A program made the position numbers and the translations under genes. From assembly GCA_030826915.1 (NCBI GenBank), contig JAUUDE010000066.1, positions 1 to 42,618 on the forward strand: a stretch of DNA of 42,618 nucleotides. Reading direction: 5' to 3'. The notes under the pieces were generated by a model, which was not told the DNA's origin, did no database searches, and was given only the letters and a program-made list of their open reading frames with translations. Origin of the DNA: Thiomicrospira sp. (GTDB lineage Bacteria > Pseudomonadota > Gammaproteobacteria > Thiomicrospirales > Thiomicrospiraceae). The number at the start of each line of letters is the position of its first letter. Position 1 is the first letter of the stretch. Shown one piece after another: positions 18,899 to 28,650 of the stretch.

Positions 18899-19564
18899 AT
18901 GAACGTCAGTCAAGCAATCCAAGAACGTCAATCTACTAGAGCTTTCACCCAACAAGCGGTAGATATTGAAACGATAAAGTCCATTTTAAACACGGCCAAA
19001 CACGCACCATCCGGCGTGAATATGCAGCCCTGGCAAGTGGCCGTTGTTCAAGGAGAAAGCAAACAACAGTTATCCCAAAAGATGACTAAAGCTTTTCGTG
19101 ATAAACAACAAGAGAAAATGGATTATAACTATTATCCTACTGAATGGGTTCAGCCATACAAAAGTCGTCGTGTAGAAACTGGAAAACAGCTCTATCAAGC
19201 TTTAAATATTCAACGTGAAGACAAAGAAAAACGACTTTCTCAATGGGAGGCTAATTATCGTGCTTTTGATGCGCCTGTCATGTTGCTGTTTTTCATTGAT
19301 AAATCTTTAGAAACAGGCTCATATTTAGACTATGGCATGTTTTTACAAAACATTATGTTACTTGCCGAGGAGAACGGGTTAGCCACGTGTCCACAAGGCG
19401 CACTGGGCGAGTTTCCAAATTTAATCCGTGAAAAACTTAACATAACACCTGACAAGAAAGTAATTGGCGGCATGGCTCTAGGGTATCCAGACAAAAAACA
19501 CCCTGTTAATCAATACAGAACAAGCAGAATTGAACTGAATGAGTTTTGTGATTTTTATAATTAA
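18899..19564 (+). CDS. Nitroreductase-family FMN oxidoreductase
   Basis: The 221-residue protein has the nitroreductase N-terminus (AIQERQSTRAFTQQAVD), the flavin-binding Ser/Asn segment APSGVNMQPWQ, and the later LDYGMFLQNIMLLAEENGLATCPQGALGEFP helix and loop that forms the dimer interface and FMN pocket. Such enzymes reduce nitroaromatics, quinones or enones with NAD(P)H; the true substrate cannot be read from sequence. The ATG at 18899 has AAAGG about 12 bases upstream. It stands alone between acs (divergent) and dnaE (convergent). Confidence 0.9.
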   Translation: MNVSQAIQERQSTRAFTQQAVDIETIKSILNTAKHAPSGVNMQPWQVAVVQGESKQQLSQKMTKAFRDKQQEKMDYNYYPTEWVQPYKSRRVETGKQLYQALNIQREDKEKRLSQWEANYRAFDAPVMLLFFIDKSLETGSYLDYGMFLQNIMLLAEENGLATCPQGALGEFPNLIREKLNITPDKKVIGGMALGYPDKKHPVNQYRTSRIELNEFCDFYN

Positions 19565-19798
19565 TGCAAGAGGCTTAAGAAGCAAATGATATATAAACAG
19601 CACTGCCCGAAATTGCAATTACTTCACCTTATGACAAAAATACCTCTACCCCAACCATTGCTCGAATATCCATAGCAACATCTAACCAAAGGCCAATTAG
19701 CTTTTTTGATGTTTACATTCACTTCCTTTTTAAGAATACAGAAAATTTAATATTCCATCCTACTAACAGCAAATAAAGGTAACGCTTTACTTAAAAAT

Positions 19799-22700
19799 TT
19801 AAAGCACCACTTCTGGTTTCCAGCCTTGGGCGTTGAGCGCTTCAATCAGGTCATCGTCTGGGAAAAACTGTGTTTCTGCATTGGTTTTCATTTGTGCTGT
19901 GGCAGTATCGTTAGTGAAATCGACCACAACAGGTAAACCTTTTTCAGTTTGATAACTATTTAATAGGGTTTTAAGTTCGGATACTTTTTGTGGATTCAGA
20001 TTTAAGCTCTGAGTGTTTACATTGAGCTTAATCGCACGCGCTTTTTCCACACGAGCTTCAGCTAAACTAACAATCATCTCAGCATCAAGTTTAATACCGC
20101 CGTTAAAGGTATCTTCACTCACCTCACCTTGCACAACCACAACCATATCCGCTTTAATCGTATCCTTAATCGCTTCAAATACAGTGGGGCGCATTACCAC
20201 TTCTAAGCGAGCCGTTTTATCGTCTAATGCCATAAAGCCCATACGTTGACCATTGCGCGTTACTTTACTTCTAAGCTCAACAACCAGGCCTGCAGCAGAG
20301 ACTTTTTTCCATTTTTCAGGACGCAAACTTGATAATTTATTCTCAACTAAACCTGATAACTCTTTACGATAAATATCTATAGGGTGGCCTGTCATATACA
20401 AACCTAGCGTATCTTTTTCTCCGCTAAGGCGCAGTTTTTCTGGCATTTCAGGCACATCAATCAATTGATTTTCTCCCGACTCTTCTACCGACAACATATC
20501 ACCAAATAGATCATTTTGACCCACTTCATCGTTTTTATGTTGCTGTTCAGCCTGCTTAAGTGCCATTGGGATACTTTCTAGCATCGCATTACGATTATCG
20601 TGCAATTCATCAAACGCCCCCGAGCGAACTAAGGCTTCTATCACTCGTTTATTGGCTTTTTTACCTGCTCTTAAACAGAAGTCGAACAAGTCAGTATAGT
20701 TGCCATTTTCTTCACGCTCTTTAATCACGCCTTCAAGTGCCGCTTCACCCACACCTTTAATTCCACCTAAACCGTAATTAACGGTACGCTCACCATAAGG
20801 TTTAAAATGAATTTGCCCAGTATTGATATTGGGTTGAAGCACTTCAATTCCCATTGCATAACACTCATTCACCATATGTACTACTTTCTCGGTATTATCC
20901 ATATCAGATGAAATCTGTGCCGCCATAAACTCAGCTGGATAATGGGTCTTTAACCAGGCAGATTGATAAGAAACTAAGGCATAAGCGGCCGAGTGGGATT
21001 TGTTGAAACCGTAACCGGCAAACTTCTCCACCAAGTCAAAGATTTTCATGGCCAGTTCGCCATCTACCCCAATGCTAATCGCCCCCTCTTTAAAGACAGA
21101 ACGCTGTTTAGCCATCTCTTCAGGTTTTTTCTTACCCATAGCACGACGCAGCATATCCGCACCACCTAGCGTATAGCCAGCAAGAATCTGTGCGATTTGC
21201 ATTACCTGCTCTTGGTAGAGAATAACCCCATAAGTTGGTTCCAAAGTTTCTTTAAGAGATTCATGTTGCCATTGAGCATCTGGATAAGAAACTTTCTCTC
21301 GTCCATGCTTACGGGCAATAAAGTTATCCACCATTCCCGATTCAAGTGGACCAGGACGGAATAGCGCAACCAAAGCAATAATATCTTCAAAACAGTCTGG
21401 TCTTAACTTAACAATCAGACTTTGCATTCCGCTGGATTCAAGCTGGAATACCCCAGTTGTTTTACCTGTTTTAATTAAATCAAAGGTCGGTTCATCTTGT
21501 AATGGAATACGTGCAATATCAACAAAACCTTCATCTCCAGGTTTTTTATTACCATTAATAGACTGCAATGCCCAATCGATAATAGTGAGCGTTCTTAAAC
21601 CCAAGAAATCGAACTTAACCAGGCCTGCTGTCTCTACATCGTTTTTATCAAGCTGTGTCACCACGCTTGAACCATCAGGTTCACATAAAACTGGGCAAAA
21701 ATGATCCAGCGGTTTAGGGCCGATAACGACCCCACCTGCGTGTTTACCTGTATTACGCACCGTTCCTTCTAGCTTTAATGCTAACTCTAGAAGCTGACGA
21801 GCATCATCATCGTTGTCGTATTTATTTTGGAGTTCTTCTTCTTTTTCCAGCGCTTCACCTAACTTAATACCCAATTCATTAGGAATTAACTTAGCGATAC
21901 CATCAACCACACCATAACCTAAACCAAGTACACGCCCTACATCTCGCACCACCGCCTTAGCAGCCATAGTACCGTAAGTGACAATCTGTGAAACATGGTC
22001 TTGCCCATAGTGGCGTGAAACATAGGCAATCACTTCATCACGGCGATCCATACAGAAATCGACATCGAAATCGGGCATAGATACACGTTCTGGGTTTAAG
22101 AAACGCTCAAAAAGCAGGTCATACTCTATTGGATCTAAATCGGTGATTTTCAGTGCATAGGCCACCAAAGAACCCGCACCAGAACCACGCCCAGGGCCCA
22201 CGGGAATCAATTCATTTTTACCCCACTGGATAAAATCCGCAACGATTAAGAAATAACCGGGGAACCCCATTTGCAGGATAATATCTAATTCAAACTGAAT
22301 TCTTTTGTAGTACTCTTCGTGTTTTTTGGCAAATTCCTCTTTAGAAAGATGACCGAATAGAAACTCCAAACGCTCATCTAAGCCTTTATGACTCTCTTGA
22401 ATAAAGAATTCATCAATCGTCATGCCTTCTGGAACAGGAAAATCAGGTAAAAAATAAGTACCAAGTTCTAAATCTAAACTACAACGTTTTGCGACTTCAA
22501 CCGTGTTTTCAATGGCTTCGGGAATATCAGCAAACAGCTCAACCATCTGTTGAGTAGTTTTAAAGTATTGCTCTTCAGAGTAACGTTTTGGTCGGTTTTG
22601 GTCATCAAGAATATAACCGTCATGGATACAGGTACGTACTTCATGAGCTTCAAAGTCTTCAGGCTTGGCAAAACGCACATCATTGGTTGCCACCACAGGC

Positions 22701-23281
22701 AATTCATAACGAATTGCAACTTCTACCGCTTGAGCAATATATTGCTCTTCGTTATCTCGTCCTGTTCGCACTAACTCCAAATAGAATCGATCTGCAAAAT
22801 GACTCTGCCACCACTTCATTCTGCTGGCTACCAAGTTTGGTTTTTCTGCCAATAAAGCACTACCTATATCACCCTCTCTACCACCAGAAAGCACAATCAA
22901 ACCATCATTAAACTCGGCTAACCACTCACGTTTAATCAAAGCTAGCATGGCGTTATTATGGAGTTTTTGATTATGCAGATAGCTCTGGGAGATAAGGTGC
23001 GACAAATTTAAATAACCCTGCGGGTTCTGGCAAAGCAAAACCGCCTTAAAAACCTCACCTGACTCATCTTCAATAAAGATGTCTGCACCAATAATTGGCT
23101 TGATACCCGAACCGATTGCCGCATTGTAAAATTTTACTAATGCAAACAGGTTATTTTGATCGGTCAATGCAATGGCTGGTTGTTCACAACCTTGCGTTAA
23201 CGACATTAATGCTTTGATGCCTATCGTGCTATCAACAACGGAGTATTCAGAGTGAACGTGAAGGTGAACAAATTGGGTCAT
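19799..23281 (-). CDS. dnaE: DNA polymerase III alpha subunit
   Basis: DnaE is the replicative polymerase subunit. The 1160 residues match the E. coli protein length. An N-terminal PHP domain (FVHLHVHSEYSVVDS..., about 1-280) precedes the C-family polymerase palm, with catalytic aspartates in MPDFDVDFCMDRR near residue 400. Fingers motifs (FNKSHSAAYALVSYQSAWLKTHYPAEF), a helix-hairpin-helix region (GLGGIKGVGEAALEGVI) and a C-terminal OB fold with the tau-interacting tail follow. It is full length and apparently functional. Two CAGGCCTG palindromes lie in it. It is monocistronic here; the usual neighbours (lpx genes, accA) are not in the window. Confidence 0.98.
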   Translation of the reverse strand: MTQFVHLHVHSEYSVVDSTIGIKALMSLTQGCEQPAIALTDQNNLFALVKFYNAAIGSGIKPIIGADIFIEDESGEVFKAVLLCQNPQGYLNLSHLISQSYLHNQKLHNNAMLALIKREWLAEFNDGLIVLSGGREGDIGSALLAEKPNLVASRMKWWQSHFADRFYLELVRTGRDNEEQYIAQAVEVAIRYELPVVATNDVRFAKPEDFEAHEVRTCIHDGYILDDQNRPKRYSEEQYFKTTQQMVELFADIPEAIENTVEVAKRCSLDLELGTYFLPDFPVPEGMTIDEFFIQESHKGLDERLEFLFGHLSKEEFAKKHEEYYKRIQFELDIILQMGFPGYFLIVADFIQWGKNELIPVGPGRGSGAGSLVAYALKITDLDPIEYDLLFERFLNPERVSMPDFDVDFCMDRRDEVIAYVSRHYGQDHVSQIVTYGTMAAKAVVRDVGRVLGLGYGVVDGIAKLIPNELGIKLGEALEKEEELQNKYDNDDDARQLLELALKLEGTVRNTGKHAGGVVIGPKPLDHFCPVLCEPDGSSVVTQLDKNDVETAGLVKFDFLGLRTLTIIDWALQSINGNKKPGDEGFVDIARIPLQDEPTFDLIKTGKTTGVFQLESSGMQSLIVKLRPDCFEDIIALVALFRPGPLESGMVDNFIARKHGREKVSYPDAQWQHESLKETLEPTYGVILYQEQVMQIAQILAGYTLGGADMLRRAMGKKKPEEMAKQRSVFKEGAISIGVDGELAMKIFDLVEKFAGYGFNKSHSAAYALVSYQSAWLKTHYPAEFMAAQISSDMDNTEKVVHMVNECYAMGIEVLQPNINTGQIHFKPYGERTVNYGLGGIKGVGEAALEGVIKEREENGNYTDLFDFCLRAGKKANKRVIEALVRSGAFDELHDNRNAMLESIPMALKQAEQQHKNDEVGQNDLFGDMLSVEESGENQLIDVPEMPEKLRLSGEKDTLGLYMTGHPIDIYRKELSGLVENKLSSLRPEKWKKVSAAGLVVELRSKVTRNGQRMGFMALDDKTARLEVVMRPTVFEAIKDTIKADMVVVVQGEVSEDTFNGGIKLDAEMIVSLAEARVEKARAIKLNVNTQSLNLNPQKVSELKTLLNSYQTEKGLPVVVDFTNDTATAQMKTNAETQFFPDDDLIEALNAQGWKPEVVL

Positions 23282-23571
23282 ATATAAAGAATTTCAGTTA
23301 TTTTGATTCATTTTTTAAGCAGAAGTTTTATCTCAACTATAAGTAGTCGACTAAGTCGTTGACTAAGTTGCAAACTTATTTTAAACAGCTAAAAAAATGT
23401 ACAAATCAGGTTAATTATTTAATTGTGATATTCTATCGCATCTAACAGAAAAGACAGCGGATACTTATGAGAATATTTTCATACCCTTTTTTCATTGTCT
23501 TAACCCGCTTCTTTTCATTAAAAATACAACTTCTGCTCTCACCGCCGATGATGATATTAGTACCCTAAATA
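23282..23571. other. Gap upstream of dnaE leading into element copy B
   Basis: This AT-rich stretch carries the dnaE promoter region on the minus strand. At 23344-23353 the palindrome TAGTCGACTA matches the junction of two element ends and could be an excision scar. A 33-codon ATG ORF (23467-23568) has no support. Nothing else is recognised. Confidence 0.4.
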
Positions 23572-23838
23572 GTCGACTCTGAATAACGACTTTAAAAATA
23601 TGTGGGACGTTTAAGTACGAAGGCTCTAGGCGTGGATGCAGGTAAGGGTTGTTTCCTTACCAAGATTCACAATAACGAGAATGCCTGCTTAAACGCCCAC
23701 CCGAAGGGGTTGCGCCAGCTTCCCCACAACTGCGTTAGAATTTCTTATGTTATCTAGATAGCACTTCAAAATTCTGCCTTGTTGAGGAAAAGCTGGCTTT
23801 GCCATAATTTAAAGGATTTATTGAGAGTCGACTAAATA
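23566..23838. mobile_element. MITE-like 261-bp element, copy B, with 6-bp target duplication
   Basis: The element runs from 23572 to 23832 with GTCGACTCT... at the left and an inverted ...GAGAGTCGAC at the right. It is flanked by the direct repeat TAAATA (23566-23571 and 23833-23838). It has the same length as copy A and is nearly identical to it. The small hairpin GGTAAGG-gttgttt-CCTTACC is perfect here but carries a mismatch in copy A. The right end lies 30 bases from the aat start codon, so aat transcription must start in or beside it. Confidence 0.8.
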
Positions 23839-23850
23839 AAATAAAGACCT

Positions 23851-23856
23851 TATAAT
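23851..23856 (+). promoter_or_regulatory. Candidate -10 box directly in front of aat
   Basis: TATAAT ends 6 bases before the aat ATG (23863), and no Shine-Dalgarno sequence lies between. The base 18 positions upstream falls in the GTCGAC end of element B. If this -10 is used, the transcript would begin at or next to the ATG and be leaderless. Confidence 0.4.
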
Positions 23857-23862
23857 TCTCAT

Positions 23863-24642
23863 ATGACTCACCCAAAGCAACAAGTTCCTTTCTGGCTTAA
23901 CAGCTCGCCAGTTCTTTTCCCTCCAAGCAAATTAGCCATGAAAGAACCTGATGGATTATTAGCTGTGGGTGGAGACCTAAGTGTTGAATGGCTTTTGGCC
24001 GCATACAGCAAAGGAATTTTCCCTTGGTTTAACCCAGGAGAACCGATACTTTGGTGGACACCAAACCCTCGTAGCGTGCTATTTATTGACCAATTAAAAA
24101 TCAAAAGAAGCTTACGTAAAACCATTAAAAAGCTTTTAAAGTCAGGTGAGCTCTCCATTACTTTGGACACCGACTTTGAAAAAGTCATGCGAGCCTGTGC
24201 GGAAGTACCCAGAAATGGCCAAGATGGCACTTGGATTTCTGAAGAAATGCTTACCGCTTATCTTGCTCTTCATTCAGCAGGCCACGCTCACTCTGTAGAA
24301 GTTAGGTTTCAAGGCGAGTTGGTTGGCGGTCTTTATGGCGTTGCCATAGGTAAAATGTTCTTTGGTGAGTCTATGTTTTCCAAAAAGAGTGACACATCAA
24401 AAATAGCCTTAGTTGCCTTAGCACTCCAACTCAATGAGTGGGGTTTTTCGATTATAGACACTCAGGTAGAAACCGCTCATTTAAATAGTCTTGGTGCAGA
24501 AAACATCCCTAGAGGAATATTTGAGTCCATCGTTTCCAATCTTACACAACAAAGCTTTACGCCTAAAAAATGGGAGCTCAATCCAGAGTGGCCTAATTGG
24601 ATTGATACACATCTTCAACAGAGCAGCACTTTGCACTCTTAA
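23863..24642 (+). CDS. aat: Leucyl/phenylalanyl-tRNA-protein transferase
   Basis: Aat attaches Leu or Phe to proteins with N-terminal Arg or Lys, creating N-degrons that ClpS delivers to ClpAP. The 259-residue protein has the core signature GIFPWFNPGEPILWWTPNPRSVL, followed by GTWISEEMLTAY, GELVGGLYGVAIGKMFFGESMFS and the AHLNSLGAENIPR region. It is slightly longer than the E. coli protein (234) at both ends. It starts a plus-strand group aat-pyrD-infA, with clpA and clpS convergent just beyond, so the whole N-degron route is within 5 kb. A mobile-looking element occupies the upstream gap. Confidence 0.96.
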   Translation: MTHPKQQVPFWLNSSPVLFPPSKLAMKEPDGLLAVGGDLSVEWLLAAYSKGIFPWFNPGEPILWWTPNPRSVLFIDQLKIKRSLRKTIKKLLKSGELSITLDTDFEKVMRACAEVPRNGQDGTWISEEMLTAYLALHSAGHAHSVEVRFQGELVGGLYGVAIGKMFFGESMFSKKSDTSKIALVALALQLNEWGFSIIDTQVETAHLNSLGAENIPRGIFESIVSNLTQQSFTPKKWELNPEWPNWIDTHLQQSSTLHS

Positions 24643-24691
24643 AGCAAAAGGAGTAGACTAAAACTTAAATCCCCGACCGAGGTCGTATAAG

Positions 24692-25852
24692 ATGAAAAAT
24701 CTATATTTCTCACTGCGTGGCTTTATCACCTACTCTATATATCGATTTATTTTGAGGCCTGTTATCTTTCTTTGGCTTCCAGAAATTGCCCACAACAAAC
24801 TCAAGTATTTTGGCAAAGCGTTAAGTTCAAACCAGCTTGGTCGCTCCTTATTAAACACTCTATTTTTCTATAAAAACAAATCGTTAAACTTAACTATTAA
24901 TGGCATTTCTTACAAAAACCCTATTGGACTTTCCGCTGGATTTGATAAAGACGGAGAGCTTACTGATGCCTATCCAGAATTAGGCTTTGGTTTTGCTGAG
25001 CTTGGCTCATTTACCGGAAAAATTTGCCCGGGTAATCCTGGCGTTGGTAGACGATTATTTAGAATGCCTAAATCCAAATCTATTCTGGTTTGGTACGGTT
25101 TAAACAACCAAGGTGCTGAAGCGATATCCAGTCGTTTAGCGAATAAAGAGTTTAGAATTCCGATTGGAGTCAATGCCGCCAAATCCAATTTAACACCAGA
25201 GTTTAATCTTACTGATTCCATTAATGACTACCTGAAAACCCTGAGGTGCTTCCAAGGCATTGGTGATTATTTCACTATTAACATCAGCTGCCCAAACACC
25301 CAAGACAGGGAACCTTTTGTAGATAAAGATAACCTTGAAGCTTTACTTTCTGCAATCAGTGAGCAAAGAGCCGACAATAGACCAATATACGTTAAGCTTG
25401 CAGCCGATTTAGAAATTGATGAAATCAATACCATTGTTGATGCATGTCTTAAATTCAAAATGGATGGCGTAGTATTAACCAACCTTGCTAAACCGGAATT
25501 TAATAAAGAATATGTTAAGGATGAACTCGTTTTTCATAAAGGGGCAATGAGTGGCCTGCCTCTACAGCGTATATCAACCAACGTGATACGCCATGTTTAC
25601 AGAAGAACCCGAGGTAAACTGACCATTATTGGAGTGGGAGGCGTATTTAATGCCGAAGACGCCTACGAAAAAATCACTTCTGGCGCTAGCCTAGTTGAAC
25701 TCATTACTGGAATGATTTTTGAAGGCCCACAACTCATTGGTGAAATTAATCGTGGCCTGGTAGAACTTCTAGAAAAAGATGGATTTAGTTCAATTGAACA
25801 AGCGATAGGTTCAAAAAACCCTTTACCCAAACTCGCTTCAGAAATAGGTTGA
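24692..25852 (+). CDS. pyrD: Dihydroorotate dehydrogenase, class 2-like, with Cys in the active-site motif
   Basis: The 386-residue protein has a hydrophobic N-terminal extension (IYRFILRPVIFLWLPEIAHNKL, about 17-40) like the membrane-associating helices of quinone-dependent class 2 enzymes. The FMN barrel follows: NPIGLSAGFDKDGEL, PIGVNAAKSN, VVLTNL and GVGGVFNAEDAYEKITSGASLVEL. The catalytic loop reads NISCPNT with Cys200, where typical class 2 enzymes have Ser (NISSPNTPGL); Cys is usual in class 1. The PGL after the motif is also replaced (QDREP). It could be the real PyrD or a divergent paralogue; no other pyrD is visible. A GAGGT site precedes the ATG. The gene lies 49 bases after aat. 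Confidence 0.8.
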   Translation: MKNLYFSLRGFITYSIYRFILRPVIFLWLPEIAHNKLKYFGKALSSNQLGRSLLNTLFFYKNKSLNLTINGISYKNPIGLSAGFDKDGELTDAYPELGFGFAELGSFTGKICPGNPGVGRRLFRMPKSKSILVWYGLNNQGAEAISSRLANKEFRIPIGVNAAKSNLTPEFNLTDSINDYLKTLRCFQGIGDYFTINISCPNTQDREPFVDKDNLEALLSAISEQRADNRPIYVKLAADLEIDEINTIVDACLKFKMDGVVLTNLAKPEFNKEYVKDELVFHKGAMSGLPLQRISTNVIRHVYRRTRGKLTIIGVGGVFNAEDAYEKITSGASLVELITGMIFEGPQLIGEINRGLVELLEKDGFSSIEQAIGSKNPLPKLASEIG

Positions 25853-25940
25853 AACAGTTTGAAATAAAGGCATTTCATAAGCAAACTAAACCCATTACGT
25901 TACTTTAGACAAAATTAAAACCCTCATCTTTGATAATTAT

Positions 25941-25970
25941 TTGAATTAAAACAAATAAGTTTGTTATAAT
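25941..25970 (+). promoter_or_regulatory. sigma70 promoter of infA
   Basis: TTGAAT (25941-25946) and a perfect TATAAT (25965-25970) are 18 bases apart. A GC-rich CCGCGC discriminator follows, about 40 bases before the infA ATG. Confidence 0.65.
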
Positions 25971-26009
25971 CCGCGCACAAATTTTTATAGAAAGGGTATT
26001 AACAAGCTT

Positions 26010-26228
26010 ATGGCTAAACAAGACGTAATTGAATTCGACGGTGTTGTACTAGAAACTTTACCAAACACAATGTTCAAGGTAGAGCTAGAAAACGGACACC
26101 AAATTTTGGCACACATCTCAGGACGTATGCGTAAAAACTACATTCGAATTCTTGCAGGCGATGCTGTAAAAGTTGAACTAACACCTTACGACTTAACTAA
26201 AGGACGTATCACTTACCGCGGAAAATAA
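26010..26228 (+). CDS. infA: Translation initiation factor IF-1
   Basis: IF-1 is a single OB-fold protein that occupies the 30S A site during initiation. The 72 residues match the universal length and sequence ([62 protein letters not shown]-type). It has its own promoter and terminator. Its location beside aat and clpA is conserved in enteric bacteria. Confidence 0.98.
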   Translation: MAKQDVIEFDGVVLETLPNTMFKVELENGHQILAHISGRMRKNYIRILAGDAVKVELTPYDLTKGRITYRGK

Positions 26229-26269
26229 TCCGGTAAGTAGATTAGTTAACTAAAACCTTTCTTAATAAA

Positions 26270-26307
26270 AAAACCCCTTAATGTTCAAATACATTAAGGG
26301 GTTTTTT
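26270..26307 (+). terminator. Terminator between infA and clpA (bidirectional)
   Basis: CCCCTTAATGT (26274-26284) pairs perfectly with ACATTAAGGGG (26291-26301) around a 6-base loop, flanked by A-runs and T-runs on both sides. It can serve infA and, in the other direction, clpA. Confidence 0.92.
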
Positions 26308-26393
26308 ATTGGCTTGATGATTAGTCAGTATTAAACGATGTAAGTAAATCAATCAATGACTACAAACGCCACTTAACATAATCGCTATGTAAA

Positions 26394-28631
26394 TCATTCT
26401 GTTTTAAAGGTTAAAGTATCATCTTCGCAATCAACAAATACTTCTCCACCCTGCTGTAAGTCACCAAACAGTAACTTTTCTGCAAGTGGTTGCTTGACCT
26501 TTTCTTGAATCAATCGTTCCATAGGCCTTGCCCCCATTAAAGGGTCGTAACCTTTTTTAGCTAACCAAGCACGAGCCGCATCACTGATTTTCAAGCTGAC
26601 CTTTTTATCACCTAGTGCATTTTCTAACGCATAGATAAACTTATTCACTACAGAACCCATAGAATCCTCAGAAAGACGGTTAAACTGAATCACACCATCT
26701 AATCGGTTTCTAAATTCAGGCGTAAAGACTTTCTTTAGTTCGGCATCAAAGTCCATTGTATGATCCTGCACAGCGAAGCCCATACTACTGCGAGCCATCT
26801 GTTCAGCACCTACGTTTGATGTCATGATGAGAGTAATATTTCTAAAGTCCGCTTTACGGCCATTATTATCCGTAAGCGTTCCATGATCCATTACCTGCAA
26901 TAGGATATTAAAGACATCAGGATGGGCTTTTTCAATTTCATCCAATAACACAACCGAATGCGGATTTTTTGTAACCGCTTCAGTTAACAGGCCACCCTGA
27001 TCATAACCAACATAACCTGGAGGCGCACCAATTAACCGTGATACAGTATGGCGTTCCATATACTCAGACATATCAAAACGCAGCATCTCAACACCCATAT
27101 GGTTCGCCAACTGCTGACTTAATTCTGTTTTACCGACACCTGTCGGCCCAGCAAATAGGAATGAGGCTGTCGGTTTATTTGGATTATTTAACCCTGATCG
27201 TGCTAAATGAATAGCGGATGTCAGCTGTTCCACTGCATGATCTTGGCCAAACACAACCCGTTTTAGGTTAGCTTCTAAATCAAACAGTTTATCTTTCTCT
27301 TTTTGAGTAATTTGAGAAACAGGAATACGTGCAATGCTGGCAACTACTTGCTGAATCTCATGAACACCAATCTGTTTTTTACGTTTGCTTGCTACTGCTA
27401 AAGCTTGTTTTGCACCCGCTTCATCAATGATGTCAATCGCCTTATCAGGCAAATGGCGTTCGGTTAAATAGCGAGCAGACAGAGCAACCGCTTCTTTTAA
27501 TGCCGGCAACGTATACTTCACATTATGATGCTCTTCGTATTTAGGTTTTAACCCTTTAAGAATGGCAAAACTCTCTTGATGACTTGGTTCTTTGACATCT
27601 ACTTTTTGGAAACGACGCGCCAAAGCACGATCCTTTTCAAAAATACCACGGTACTCTTCATAGGTGGTTGCACCAACACAACGTAGCAGGCCTGATGACA
27701 ATGATGGTTTCATTAAATTAGATGCATCCATAGCACCACCTTGAACCGCTCCTGCACCTATCACAGTATGAATTTCATCTATAAATAAAATGGCATGAGA
27801 CTCGGCTTCTAATGCTTTCAATAAAGCCTTAAAACGTTTTTCAAAATCGCCACGGTAACGTGTACCAGCTAGTAAAGCCCCCATATCTAGGCTATATACC
27901 ACCGCATCTAGAAGTGATTCAGGTACTTTTTGATGTACAATTTGATAAGCAAGTCCTTCTGCAACGGCTGTTTTACCAACCCCAGGTTCACCCACTAATA
28001 ATGGATTATTTTTACGGCGACGACTTAGTACCTCTAAAGTACGATTCAACTCCCACTCTCGACCAATGATTGGATCGATATTACCGTCAATAACCGACTG
28101 GTTAAGATTGGTTGTAAAGCTTTCAAGCGGCGATTTTTTTGACTGCTCTTGCCCTTCTAATTGCGCTTCGTCACTATCACTTGTTGCAGGAAGATAATCA
28201 TCACTTTCTGCCGCCGTAACTCCGTGAGAAAGAAAACTTAACACATCAACTCTCTCTACCCCATGACTCTCTAACAAGTAAACGGCTTGCGAATCTTGTT
28301 CTGCATATAATGAAGCCAATACATGAACTGCGGTTACTTCAGGATAACCATTAGACTGAACCAAATAAATGGCTCGCTCAATCACACGTTGAAAACTCAT
28401 GGTTGGCTGCAATTCATCTGGCTTACGTGAGACCATTTCAGACTCTAAAAACTTCTCTAGCCCTTCTTCAATCGCAACAACATCAGCACCACAAGCAGTA
28501 ATGACCTCTTGAACAGCTGGTACCCCCAATAACTCTAGTAATAGATGCTCTAAGGTAACAAATTCGTGTTCATACTCATGCGCCACACTAAATGCATTGC
28601 TGAGAGTCATTTGTAATTCTTTGCTTAACAT
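26394..28631 (-). CDS. clpA: ATP-dependent Clp protease ATPase subunit ClpA
   Basis: ClpA unfolds substrates and feeds them to ClpP. From the ATG at 28631 it has 745 residues. A TTG nine codons earlier would lengthen it, but [14 protein letters not shown] is the normal ClpA N-terminus and AAAGGG lies before this ATG. The chain holds a repeated N-domain (1-140) that binds ClpS, AAA+ module 1 with GEPGVGKTA and AAA+ module 2 with GPTGVGKTE. The ClpP-binding loop is MGF instead of the common IGL/F. It follows clpS by 19 bases in the same operon. Confidence 0.97.
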   Translation of the reverse strand: MLSKELQMTLSNAFSVAHEYEHEFVTLEHLLLELLGVPAVQEVITACGADVVAIEEGLEKFLESEMVSRKPDELQPTMSFQRVIERAIYLVQSNGYPEVTAVHVLASLYAEQDSQAVYLLESHGVERVDVLSFLSHGVTAAESDDYLPATSDSDEAQLEGQEQSKKSPLESFTTNLNQSVIDGNIDPIIGREWELNRTLEVLSRRRKNNPLLVGEPGVGKTAVAEGLAYQIVHQKVPESLLDAVVYSLDMGALLAGTRYRGDFEKRFKALLKALEAESHAILFIDEIHTVIGAGAVQGGAMDASNLMKPSLSSGLLRCVGATTYEEYRGIFEKDRALARRFQKVDVKEPSHQESFAILKGLKPKYEEHHNVKYTLPALKEAVALSARYLTERHLPDKAIDIIDEAGAKQALAVASKRKKQIGVHEIQQVVASIARIPVSQITQKEKDKLFDLEANLKRVVFGQDHAVEQLTSAIHLARSGLNNPNKPTASFLFAGPTGVGKTELSQQLANHMGVEMLRFDMSEYMERHTVSRLIGAPPGYVGYDQGGLLTEAVTKNPHSVVLLDEIEKAHPDVFNILLQVMDHGTLTDNNGRKADFRNITLIMTSNVGAEQMARSSMGFAVQDHTMDFDAELKKVFTPEFRNRLDGVIQFNRLSEDSMGSVVNKFIYALENALGDKKVSLKISDAARAWLAKKGYDPLMGARPMERLIQEKVKQPLAEKLLFGDLQQGGEVFVDCEDDTLTFKTE

Positions 28632-28650
28632 ATATATTTGACCCTTTTGC

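Noticed and set aside
23467-23568. 33-codon ORF between dnaE and element B
   Set aside because: Hydrophobic low-complexity peptide, weak start context, no recognisable family; its stop lies in the target sequence itself, so it is not a gene cut by the element.
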